From Deltaproteobacteria bacterium TMED58 (GTDB lineage: Bacteria; Desulfobacterota_D; UBA1144), in assembly GCA_002167555.2 (NCBI GenBank), contig NHDL02000002.1, positions 63,057 to 70,497 of the forward strand: a DNA stretch of 7,441 nt. Reading direction: 5' to 3'. The notes beneath the pieces are model-generated. The model was given only the letters and a program-made list of their open reading frames with translations. It did not search any database and had not been told where the DNA came from. The stretch's first letter is position 1, and each line of letters opens with the position of its first letter. Positions 1 through 6,740 of this stretch are shown here, one piece after another. The translations under genes and the position numbers were made by a program.

Positions 1-909
1 GCTTATGAAGCATGGACAATCGCAGCATCAATTGCACAGCTAACTAAGAATATAATTATTGGCTCAACTTCTGATCCACATAGAAATCACCCTGCTGTTT
101 TTGCGCAAAGGCTAGCAACTGTAGATCATATTTCCAAAGGAAGAGTCGCATTAGGTTTGGGGGTAGGCGAATCAATGAATACTGATGCATATGGTATCCC
201 TTGGGATAAGCCTTTTGAGAGAATGATTGAAGCAGTGGACGTAATGAAACTTCTTTGGTCTACAAAAGAAACTGTTGACTATAAGGGAAATTTCTTTAAT
301 TTGGAGAAAGCTTCCCTGTTGTTAAATCTCTACAATGATAGAGAAAGCATACCTTTTTATTATGCAACACATACTGACAAAGGATTAGACTTAATTGGTA
401 AATCTGGCGATGGTTGGATGCCTATAGACCTTACACCTAATTTATACAAGGAGTCATTAGATAAGATTGAAACTTCAGCAATTAATTCTGGCAGAACTTT
501 AGACGATATAGATTCAACTTTATGGGTTTTTACCTCTGTTGGAGAGAATGAAGATGAAGCTTACAAGACTCTTGAGCCCTTTAGGTATGTTTGCATAATG
601 CAGGACCAACTTAAAAAGGCAGGTTATGATATTGATATTCCTGATGAATACAAAGGTTTAAACTATTTTAATATCACACCTACCGATGAGGAAAAGAAAC
701 AGAGATTTAGAGATATGGGTAAGTTTTTCCCTAGGGAAGCAGTGATAGATTTTACAATTACAGGTTCAAAGAAAGCTTGTATTGATAAGATTGAAAATTA
801 TATAGAAAAAGGTGTCAAGCATTTTGTACTTTTCCATTACTTTAGTCCTAATCCTGATTTAGCAATGGAAACTTATGCTAAAGAAATAATCCCTTACTTT
901 AATTCTTAG
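1..909 (+). CDS. LLM-class (luciferase-like) flavin/F420-dependent oxidoreductase, 5' end missing
   Basis: The reading frame is open from base 1, so the gene starts left of the window; 302 residues are visible against about 330-350 for the family, so only a short N-terminal piece is missing. The visible part opens with the conserved EAWT strand-helix. It continues through RNHPAVFAQRLATVDHIS and GRVALGLGVGE (about residues 28-57), a hallmark of the bacterial luciferase-like TIM-barrel fold. YGIPWDKPFERMIEAVDVMK follows, then IPFYYATHTDKGLDLIG with SGDGWMP, corresponding to the 'PIY.A..GPK.L.LAGE.ADGW' block of F420-dependent reductases such as methylene-H4MPT reductase. These enzymes transfer hydride between a deazaflavin or flavin and an organic substrate in the cytoplasm. 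Which cofactor and substrate apply here cannot be read from the sequence. The gene ends TAG at 907-909, convergent with and overlapping the next gene by 11 bases. Family assignment is firm; specific function is unknown. Confidence 0.88.
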   Translation, partial: AYEAWTIAASIAQLTKNIIIGSTSDPHRNHPAVFAQRLATVDHISKGRVALGLGVGESMNTDAYGIPWDKPFERMIEAVDVMKLLWSTKETVDYKGNFFNLEKASLLLNLYNDRESIPFYYATHTDKGLDLIGKSGDGWMPIDLTPNLYKESLDKIETSAINSGRTLDDIDSTLWVFTSVGENEDEAYKTLEPFRYVCIMQDQLKKAGYDIDIPDEYKGLNYFNITPTDEEKKQRFRDMGKFFPREAVIDFTITGSKKACIDKIENYIEKGVKHFVLFHYFSPNPDLAMETYAKEIIPYFNS

Positions 910-2476
910 TTTGAATTTTTACCTCGCTAAAGTTAATTATTCCCATTTTAGAAAAATTTAATTCTTTTATTTTTTTACTTTTAAGATAGATTTGATTTGA
1001 TATAAATAAAGGAATAATAACATTTTGATTATAAAGCAACCTTTCTTGTGCTTCGATGTATAAAGTTTCACGTGCTAGTTTAGATGTTTCGTAAGATGCT
1101 GAATTTATTTTTTCGTCATATTGATTGTCACACCATCCAGTTTCATTATTCCCTCCGTTACAAGTGAATATGTTCATAAAGTTATGTGGGTCAGGATAAT
1201 CTGCTGCCCATCCTGCTCTAAACATGTGTGGCCTATCAATATCAAGCGTAATTAGATAAATCTTCCATTCTAGGCCTTGCATTTCTACTTTAATTCCCAG
1301 ATTTTCCATCCACATTGTCTGAAGCAATTCTGCGATTATTCTATTATTCCCACTTTCAGGAAATAAGAATTTTATTTTAGGAAACTTTTTTCTGTCTTTA
1401 TACCCATTTTCATCTAGAATTTTATTGGCCAAATTCTTATCATATCTGGGTGAATTATTATGGATGCTGCCTATTAATCCAGGTGGAATCCAAGATTCTG
1501 TTTTAATCACAGTATTATGTAAAACTTTTTCAAAAATAGATTTATCAATAGATAGAGCAAAAGCTTCTCGAACTTTTTTATTATCAAACGGATACTTCTG
1601 AACATTAAATCCAATATAATTATTTCTAAATTGTGATTCAAAATTTAAAAGTTTTTTTGAGATGAGATAGGGAATTTCAAGTAATGGTATACCACTTCCA
1701 TCAACTATATCTAAGTTACCGTTTTCAAACATGGCTAAGGATGAGGATGGGTTATCGTTCATTAATAATAAAACAGAATTGTCATCCTTCTTTTTAGGAT
1801 TTAACAGTATGTAATCATGGCTAGCCCATTCAGCTAACGTGTATTTACCAAGTGTTGTAATATTATTTGGCTGTACCCATTCCTGTTGGTATTTTTCTAT
1901 TTTTTCAGCTCTGATAGGGAATGTTGACATAAAACTTAAAAGACTCATAAAATATGATTTATTTTCCGTCAAATGAATTTTAATGGTTTTTTTATCAAGC
2001 GCCTTGGCACCAACCAGGCTAAAATCCTTAATCGTTCCAAGGTTATACTCTTTTGCATTTTTAATGTCGTATAAAAAGTAAGCATAGTCGGCACCCGTAT
2101 TTGGATTTAAGAGCCTTTCCCAAGAATCTATAAACTGCTTGGCGGTAAGATTTTCTCCATCTGACCATTTAATATTATTTTTTAGCTTTATTGTTATAGA
2201 TTTTTCTTTCTTATTAACTTCCCAGGATTCTGCAAGGTTAGCCTCTAACTCTAGATTATTATTAAACTTTGTGAGCCCACTCATTATATTATTAATTATC
2301 TGAAAAGAGGAGCTATCAGTTGCTAGGTTCCAATCTAACGTACCAGGCTCACTTCCAATATTAATTCTAATTTGTTTTGATAATCCAGTATTTATACTTA
2401 ATGAAAAAAATAGGATGATTAATAGAAAACTTTTCAACTTATAAATAATATTATTATTTTTTGTCTTCTGATTCAA
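899..2476 (-). CDS. oppA: Periplasmic oligopeptide-binding protein of an ABC transporter (SBP family 5, OppA-like)
   Basis: This is a 525-residue extracytoplasmic solute-binding protein of the peptide/nickel-type family 5, close to the usual OppA length. A basic N-terminus followed by a hydrophobic stretch (about residues 16-30) forms a Sec signal peptide. No lipobox cysteine is seen, so a soluble periplasmic protein is likely. Family blocks visible are SEPGTLDWN (42-50), W.DG..LTA..F..SW.RLL.P (104-125), the IKNAKEYNLG block typical of OppA (138-147), YIGFNVQKYPFDNKKVREAF (287-306) and GWAADYPDPHNFMNIF (422-437). Two cysteines, C439 and C449, could form a disulfide. The first possible start is TTG at 2474-2476, just after an in-frame TAA, overlapping the carrier gene by 23 bases. 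A second TTG at 2435-2437 would give a 512-residue protein beginning MKSFLLII with no overlap. Neither has a clear ribosome site. No permease or ATPase gene is in view. The true substrate could be peptides or another small molecule. Confidence 0.9.
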   Translation of the reverse strand: MNQKTKNNNIIYKLKSFLLIILFFSLSINTGLSKQIRINIGSEPGTLDWNLATDSSSFQIINNIMSGLTKFNNNLELEANLAESWEVNKKEKSITIKLKNNIKWSDGENLTAKQFIDSWERLLNPNTGADYAYFLYDIKNAKEYNLGTIKDFSLVGAKALDKKTIKIHLTENKSYFMSLLSFMSTFPIRAEKIEKYQQEWVQPNNITTLGKYTLAEWASHDYILLNPKKKDDNSVLLLMNDNPSSSLAMFENGNLDIVDGSGIPLLEIPYLISKKLLNFESQFRNNYIGFNVQKYPFDNKKVREAFALSIDKSIFEKVLHNTVIKTESWIPPGLIGSIHNNSPRYDKNLANKILDENGYKDRKKFPKIKFLFPESGNNRIIAELLQTMWMENLGIKVEMQGLEWKIYLITLDIDRPHMFRAGWAADYPDPHNFMNIFTCNGGNNETGWCDNQYDEKINSASYETSKLARETLYIEAQERLLYNQNVIIPLFISNQIYLKSKKIKELNFSKMGIINFSEVKIQTKN

Positions 2477-2954
2477 CTGTTAATATGTGTGCACCCAAAT
2501 CAAGAGTATCCCCTTCTTTAACACTGATATCAGTTATTTTTCCATCAATTGTGGTTTTAAGTTCACTCTCCATTTTCATAGCTTCAACAACTACAACACC
2601 ATCTCCTTCTGAAACTGAATCACCAACTGATTTGAGGAGTTTGACAACCCTTCCAGGCATTGGAGCTGCTATTTTATCAATTCCCGATGTATTTTCGCTT
2701 CCAGCTTTATCTCTTTGTGATGGAATTTCGTAACTAAAAAGCTCACCCTTGAAAAATAGATCAATCTTTTTTCCTTCTTTTTGGATAGCAATGGTATAAG
2801 TTGAACCATCACATATTAGTGAAAACAAATTCGAATCTATTTTAATTAGTTCAGCTGAATATTTTTTTTCATCAAGTAATATTTGAAAGTTATTATTTTT
2901 TTCTATCAACTCAAAAGAGATTAATTTTTTATTAATTTTGAGACTATATTTCAT
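2454..2954 (-). CDS. Biotin carboxyl carrier protein subunit of acyl-CoA carboxylase
   Basis: This 166-residue protein carries the covalently bound biotin that shuttles carboxyl groups between the biotin carboxylase and carboxyltransferase encoded just upstream. Residues 1 to about 77 are predicted beta-rich (repeated short strands such as YSAELIKI, STYTIAI, KIDLFFKG). They resemble the barrel part of the BT linker domain found inside one-chain propionyl-CoA carboxylase alpha subunits. A polar linker (about 78-93, SQRDKAGSENTSG) follows. The biotinyl/lipoyl domain spans about 94-162, with AAPMPG (96-101) and the biotin-acceptor EAMKM (124-128, Lys127, codon at 2574-2576). A GD.V.EGD..VVVEAMKME hairpin and a matching V.EGD.L..G second half complete the fold. 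The ATG lies 17 bases after the biotin carboxylase stop and has no good Shine-Dalgarno sequence, so translation is probably coupled. Role is certain; the name (accB versus the carrier part of pccA) is a matter of convention. Confidence 0.93.
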   Translation of the reverse strand: MKYSLKINKKLISFELIEKNNNFQILLDEKKYSAELIKIDSNLFSLICDGSTYTIAIQKEGKKIDLFFKGELFSYEIPSQRDKAGSENTSGIDKIAAPMPGRVVKLLKSVGDSVSEGDGVVVVEAMKMESELKTTIDGKITDISVKEGDTLDLGAHILTVESEDKK

Positions 2955-2971
2955 TTTAATATTTTCAATTT

Positions 2972-4468
2972 CTAGAACATGGAGTTTCTTGAAACACTTG
3001 ATCTCCTAGCTATATATTTCCAAGGTGTAAATCTCGGATCTCTTGAAGTATTCTCTATTCCAGTTGCTCCATGTATTACTATGGCAGAAGCAACTGTTGC
3101 TATATCACTATTTTCTTTTGGAATTTTTAATAATTTTTTATGTTTTTCAATAAAGCCTGTATCAAGCTTCCCTGATATGAAATCTTTATCATCCATTAGC
3201 CTAACGAGGAATCCTAGGTTTGTCCTAACTCCAAGAACAATATATTCTGCTAGAGCACGTGACATTCTCTTTATTGCACTGTCTCTGTCTTCAGACCAAA
3301 CAATTAACTTGGAAAGCATTGGATCATAGAAAGTAGTAACTTTATATCCATTGAAAAGAGAAGAATCATCTCTAACACCTGGCCCTTGTGGCGATTTAAC
3401 ATATGAAATTGTTCCTGGTGTAGGAAGGAAGTTGTTATCAGGGTCTTCTGCACAAACTCTGCATTCAATTGCATGACCTTTTCTTTCAATATCCTTTTGT
3501 TTAAAACTTAATTTATGACCATATGAAACTCTGATCATCTCCTTAACAATATCAATACCAGTAATCATTTCTGTTATTGGATGCTCTACTTGAACTCGTG
3601 TATTCATCTCTAGAAAATAAAAGTTCTCTTTTTGATCCATAATAAATTCAACAGTGCCAGCCCCTGAGTAAGAAACTTTTTTTGCTAGATTTACAGCAAT
3701 TTCTCCCATTTTTTTTCTTGTTTTTTCACTTACTCCGGGAGAAGGAGCCTCTTCAACTACTTTCTGGTGTCTTCTTTGAATTGAACATTCTCTCTCAAAA
3801 AGATGAACAACATTTCCTTTTTTATCACCTAATATTTGAATTTCTATATGTCTTGGTTCTTGAACAAATCTTTCTATAAATACTGCGTCATTATTGAATG
3901 CATTTTTTGCCTCACTTTTTGCCATTTTAAGTGAATTTTCAAATTCAGAAACTTTATGTACCAACCTCATCCCCTTTCCTCCACCACCGGCAGATGCTTT
4001 TATCATTAAAGGGAAACCAATTTTTTTTGCTATTTCTAGTGCTTCATCGTCCTTAACTTCACCATCAGTTCCTGGAACAAGAGGAACTTTTGCGCTCTTA
4101 GCAATTTCTCGTGAGGTAATCTTGTCCCCCATCAATCTGATGGCTTCTGGACTTGGTCCAATAAAATCAATTTTATTTTCTATACATTGTTCTGCGAACT
4201 CAGCATTCTCAGATAAAAAACCATATCCTGGATGAATTCCATCACATTTAGCTTTTTTGGCTACAGAGATTATTCTTTTTCCCACTAAATAGCTCTCGTT
4301 GGGTAGTGGCTTACCAATATTAAATGCCTGGTCAGCTAAATTGACATGTAGGGAATCTTTATCCGCATCTGAGTAAACTGCAACTGTTTTTATACCTAAT
4401 TCTTTTGCTGCTCTTATAATTCTTACTGCAATTTCACCACGGTTAGCTATTAAAATTTTTTTATACAT
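2972..4468 (-). CDS. accC: Biotin carboxylase subunit of acyl-CoA (propionyl-CoA-type) carboxylase
   Basis: This 498-residue ATP-grasp enzyme carboxylates the biotin of the carrier protein using ATP and bicarbonate. The N-terminal domain opens with ILIANRGEIAVRII and GIHPGYGFLSEN. The ATP-grasp region has K116, K157 and the glycine loop SAGGGGKGM (159-167). Next come the RHIEIQ block (H207), RRHQKVVEEAPSP (K236), the metal ligands E274 and E287, EMNTRVQVEHP (287-297) and IECRVCAEDP (R337). These match the catalytic residues of E. coli AccC with offsets of only zero to two positions. The protein is about 50 residues longer than AccC: after about residue 450 there is a helical tail ending in WKYIARR (483-489), the start of the BT domain that docks alpha to beta subunits in propionyl-CoA carboxylase. 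The biotin domain is not fused but encoded by the next gene. The ATG has a GGAG ribosome site nine bases upstream. It could equally be named pccA (N-terminal part). Confidence 0.95.
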   Translation of the reverse strand: MYKKILIANRGEIAVRIIRAAKELGIKTVAVYSDADKDSLHVNLADQAFNIGKPLPNESYLVGKRIISVAKKAKCDGIHPGYGFLSENAEFAEQCIENKIDFIGPSPEAIRLMGDKITSREIAKSAKVPLVPGTDGEVKDDEALEIAKKIGFPLMIKASAGGGGKGMRLVHKVSEFENSLKMAKSEAKNAFNNDAVFIERFVQEPRHIEIQILGDKKGNVVHLFERECSIQRRHQKVVEEAPSPGVSEKTRKKMGEIAVNLAKKVSYSGAGTVEFIMDQKENFYFLEMNTRVQVEHPITEMITGIDIVKEMIRVSYGHKLSFKQKDIERKGHAIECRVCAEDPDNNFLPTPGTISYVKSPQGPGVRDDSSLFNGYKVTTFYDPMLSKLIVWSEDRDSAIKRMSRALAEYIVLGVRTNLGFLVRLMDDKDFISGKLDTGFIEKHKKLLKIPKENSDIATVASAIVIHGATGIENTSRDPRFTPWKYIARRSSVSRNSMF

Positions 4469-4477
4469 ATATTAAAT

Positions 4478-4481
4478 CTCC
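4478..4481 (-). promoter_or_regulatory. Ribosome binding site of the biotin carboxylase gene
   Basis: The minus strand reads GGAG followed by nine A/T-only bases and then ATG (4466-4468). It sits in the 22-base gap after the pccB stop and supports that start codon. Confidence 0.6.
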
Positions 4482-4490
4482 AGTGAAAAC

Positions 4491-6053
4491 CTATAGTGGA
4501 ATTAATCCATGTTTTTTTGGTGGATTATTTTGCCTTTTACCTTCAAGCATTTCAAATGACCTAACAACTCTAATTCTTGTATCCTCAGGCTTAAGTACCT
4601 CGTCAATATATCCTAAATTCGCAGCTCTATAAGGATTCGCGAAAAGTTGTTTATATTCTTCAACAAGCTTTGCTTTCTCTTCTACTGGGTCTTTAGCATT
4701 TTGAATTTCTTTTCTATTCACAATATTAACGGCTCCATCAGGTCCCATAACAGCGATTTCCGCAGTAGGGAATGCAAGATTTATATCACCTCTTAAATGT
4801 TTTGAGGACATAACATCATAGGCACCACCATAAGCCTTTCTAGTTATAACAGTTACTCTAGGTACTGTAGCCTCGCAATAAGCATATAGTAGCTTGGCAC
4901 CATGAAGTATAATTCCATTCAATTCTTGATCTACACCCGGAAGAAAACCTGGTACATCAACCAGAGTTAGAAGTGGTATATTGAAGCAATCGCAGAATCT
5001 TACAAATCTGGCACCCTTAATAGAAGATTTTATATCTAGAACCCCCGCTAAAACATTAGGTTGGTTCCCTACAACACCAACAGTTTTCCCATTTAATCTT
5101 GCAAATCCAACTACTATATTTGGAGCATAATTTTCTGCGACTTCAAAGAAATAATCGTTATCAACAATTGAACTGATAACTTCTTTCATATCATAGGGTT
5201 TGTTAGGATTAGTAGGAACAATATCTTTTAACTTGTCAGTTTTTCTATCTACAGGATCATCACACTTTAGGATTGGGGGATCTTCCATATTGTTTAAAGG
5301 TAAAAAAGTAAATAGTTCGCGTAAAAGATTAAGACAATCTTCATCATTTTCTGCGGCGAATTGAGCAACGCCACTCTGGCTTGAATGCATATCAGCCCCA
5401 CCCAATTCCTCTTGAGTAACTTCTTCATTAGTAACTGATTTTACTACATCTGGACCTGTTATAAACATATAGCTAGTATTTTTAACCATAGCAATAAAAT
5501 CGGTCATTGCTGGTGAGTAAACAGCCCCCCCTGCACTAGGTCCCATAATTGCTGAAAGTTGGGGAATAACTCCAGAGGCTTGAACATTCCTCAAAAAGAT
5601 TTCGGCGTAGCCAGCTAGTCCTCTAACGCCTTCTTGGATTCTAGCCCCGCCAGAATCACTTAGACCTATTACGGGACATCCTACTTGTACTGCCATATCC
5701 ATTATCTTAGTTATTTTTCTTGCATGAGCTAATCCTAGAGCGCCTCCAAAGATTGTAAAATCTTGAGCATATACAAAAACTTGTCTACCATCTATTTTGC
5801 CATAGCCAGTTATGACTCCATCACCTAAAAATTTCGTTTTTTCCATACCGAAATTATAGTTTTGATGTTCAACGAACTTATCAAGCTCGACAAAAGATTC
5901 ATTATCCAGAATAAATTCTATTCTTTCCCTGGCAGTTAACTTACCTCTTCCATGTTGCTTATCTACTCTATCTTTTCCGCCAGCTTCTTCAGCTAAGGCT
6001 ATTTTATCTTCAAGAAATTTAATTTTTTGGTCCATCGTTTGATCATTACTCAT
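4491..6053 (-). CDS. pccB: Acyl-CoA carboxylase carboxyltransferase (beta) subunit, propionyl-CoA carboxylase type
   Basis: This 520-residue cytoplasmic protein moves the carboxyl group from carboxybiotin onto an acyl-CoA, most likely propionyl-CoA to give methylmalonyl-CoA. It consists of two crotonase-type halves. The N-half has [11 protein letters not shown] (35-45), [10 protein letters not shown] (98-107), [12 protein letters not shown] (132-143) and [12 protein letters not shown] (171-182, first oxyanion loop). The C-half has [13 protein letters not shown] (325-337), [10 protein letters not shown] (364-373) and [16 protein letters not shown] (405-420, second oxyanion loop at G410-A411). 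Asp413 matches the Asp422 reported as the specificity residue of Streptomyces PccB, where Ile favours broader acetyl/propionyl use. NQPNVLAG, instead of the ANNG block of methylcrotonyl-CoA carboxylase, argues against an MCC role. Full family length with no disruption. The ATG has a good GTGAGG ribosome site. It is followed after 22 bases by the biotin carboxylase gene. Acetyl-CoA or mixed specificity cannot be excluded. Confidence 0.95.
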   Translation of the reverse strand: MSNDQTMDQKIKFLEDKIALAEEAGGKDRVDKQHGRGKLTARERIEFILDNESFVELDKFVEHQNYNFGMEKTKFLGDGVITGYGKIDGRQVFVYAQDFTIFGGALGLAHARKITKIMDMAVQVGCPVIGLSDSGGARIQEGVRGLAGYAEIFLRNVQASGVIPQLSAIMGPSAGGAVYSPAMTDFIAMVKNTSYMFITGPDVVKSVTNEEVTQEELGGADMHSSQSGVAQFAAENDEDCLNLLRELFTFLPLNNMEDPPILKCDDPVDRKTDKLKDIVPTNPNKPYDMKEVISSIVDNDYFFEVAENYAPNIVVGFARLNGKTVGVVGNQPNVLAGVLDIKSSIKGARFVRFCDCFNIPLLTLVDVPGFLPGVDQELNGIILHGAKLLYAYCEATVPRVTVITRKAYGGAYDVMSSKHLRGDINLAFPTAEIAVMGPDGAVNIVNRKEIQNAKDPVEEKAKLVEEYKQLFANPYRAANLGYIDEVLKPEDTRIRVVRSFEMLEGKRQNNPPKKHGLIPL

Positions 6054-6059
6054 TTAAAA

Positions 6060-6065
6060 CCTCAC
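6060..6065 (-). promoter_or_regulatory. Ribosome binding site of pccB
   Basis: The minus strand reads GTGAGG, then six bases (TTTTAA), then ATG at 6051-6053. This is the clearest Shine-Dalgarno sequence in the window. It fixes the pccB start ahead of the later in-frame Met codon at residue 7. Confidence 0.7.
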
Positions 6066-6088
6066 GAAAAATAATATTGCTAATATTC

Positions 6089-6117
6089 ATTAAATAAAAA
6101 AAATAGTATTTAAGTAA
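6089..6117 (-). promoter_or_regulatory. Possible promoter for the carboxylase operon (weak)
   Basis: The 75-base gap between coaE and pccB is the only intergenic space able to hold a promoter on this strand. It contains TTTAAT at 6094-6089 (five of six matches to a -10 box), 17 bases after TTACTT at 6117-6112 (a poor -35 box). In such AT-rich DNA a match like this is expected by chance, so this only marks the most likely place for transcription of pccB and the following genes to begin. Confidence 0.2.
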
Positions 6118-6128
6118 CTAAATATAAT

Positions 6129-6740
6129 CTAATAGGGCAATTTATCCAGTACGAAATTTAATCGAGAATTAAATTCTTTTATATTTGAATCATTTCTTAT
6201 TATAAAATCAGCGTTTTTTTTATTATTTTTTACCTTTTTTTGCATTAATATAAGTTTTTCGGCATTTTTTTTATCAATCTTGTCTCTTTTTACTATTCTA
6301 GTATTTAAAATTTTGTTAGGAGCTTGTATATACAAAATATAGTCTAGGGATGATCCAAACTTAGTGTCTCTAGAAATTAATGCTCCCTCAAATACAACAA
6401 GTTTTTTCTTGGCCTTTTCCAAATTATTACAAATTAAAGTTATTTTTTTATTCAGCTCAGGATGCACAATCGAATTTAACATATCTAAATGCTTCTTATT
6501 GTTAAAAACTATGGCCCTTAATTTCTTCTTGTTTATACTGCCATTTGAATTTAAAATTTCTTCGTCAAAATATTTAAGTATTTTATTGTAACAATATGAA
6601 TTTTTTTTAAGTAATTTTTTCGCCTCTATATCTAAATCATAAGTCTTAATCCCTCTTTTGTTAAAAAAATTGAGTGCAGTTGATTTTCCTGAACCCATCA
6701 TACCTGTTATGCCAATAGTTAGTAATTTATTTTTTTTCAT
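6129..6740 (-). CDS. coaE: Dephospho-CoA kinase
   Basis: This 203-residue P-loop kinase catalyses the last step of coenzyme A synthesis, ATP-dependent 3'-phosphorylation of dephospho-CoA, in the cytoplasm. The length is normal for the family. The Walker A loop is GMMGSGKST (13-21). D35 in YDLDIEAKKL matches the catalytic base in the 'D.D..A' motif. KKKLRAIVF (71-79) and the L..IVHPEL block (88-96) are also typical, as are the lid arginines in TRIVKRD (R148, R152) and ADFIIRND (177-184). The usual PLL.E motif in the middle is replaced by VVFEGALIS (115-123), with a few extra residues after it, so the CoA-binding edge is divergent. The start ATG overlaps the gltX stop (ATGA), which implies translational coupling; there is no strong separate ribosome site. 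Lysine- and asparagine-rich composition fits the AT-rich genome. A generic P-loop nucleotide kinase is the alternative, but the HP and lid motifs favour CoaE. Confidence 0.9.
   Translation of the reverse strand: MKKNKLLTIGITGMMGSGKSTALNFFNKRGIKTYDLDIEAKKLLKKNSYCYNKILKYFDEEILNSNGSINKKKLRAIVFNNKKHLDMLNSIVHPELNKKITLICNNLEKAKKKLVVFEGALISRDTKFGSSLDYILYIQAPNKILNTRIVKRDKIDKKNAEKLILMQKKVKNNKKNADFIIRNDSNIKEFNSRLNFVLDKLPY

Noticed and set aside
901-920. Possible hairpin AATTC...GAATT followed by T bases at the convergent gene ends, as a terminator
   Set aside because: The stem is only five mostly A-T pairs with a seven-base loop, and the trailing T run is short; this is too weak to call.
2461-2733. 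Plus-strand open frame of 90 codons opposite the biotin carrier gene
   Set aside because: It is antisense to a strongly conserved biotin domain, has Ser/Thr/Pro-rich composition typical of an antisense shadow, and shows no recognisable motif.
2979-4235. Several open frames on both strands within the biotin carboxylase gene (2979-3329, 3304-3489, 3682-3879, 3894-4235)
   Set aside because: All overlap a complete, highly conserved biotin carboxylase in other frames and encode low-complexity or unrecognisable sequences.
6096-6120. TAGT...ACTA followed by eight T bases on the minus strand after coaE, as a terminator
   Set aside because: The stem has only four pairs and a nine-base loop; T runs are common in this AT-rich sequence.
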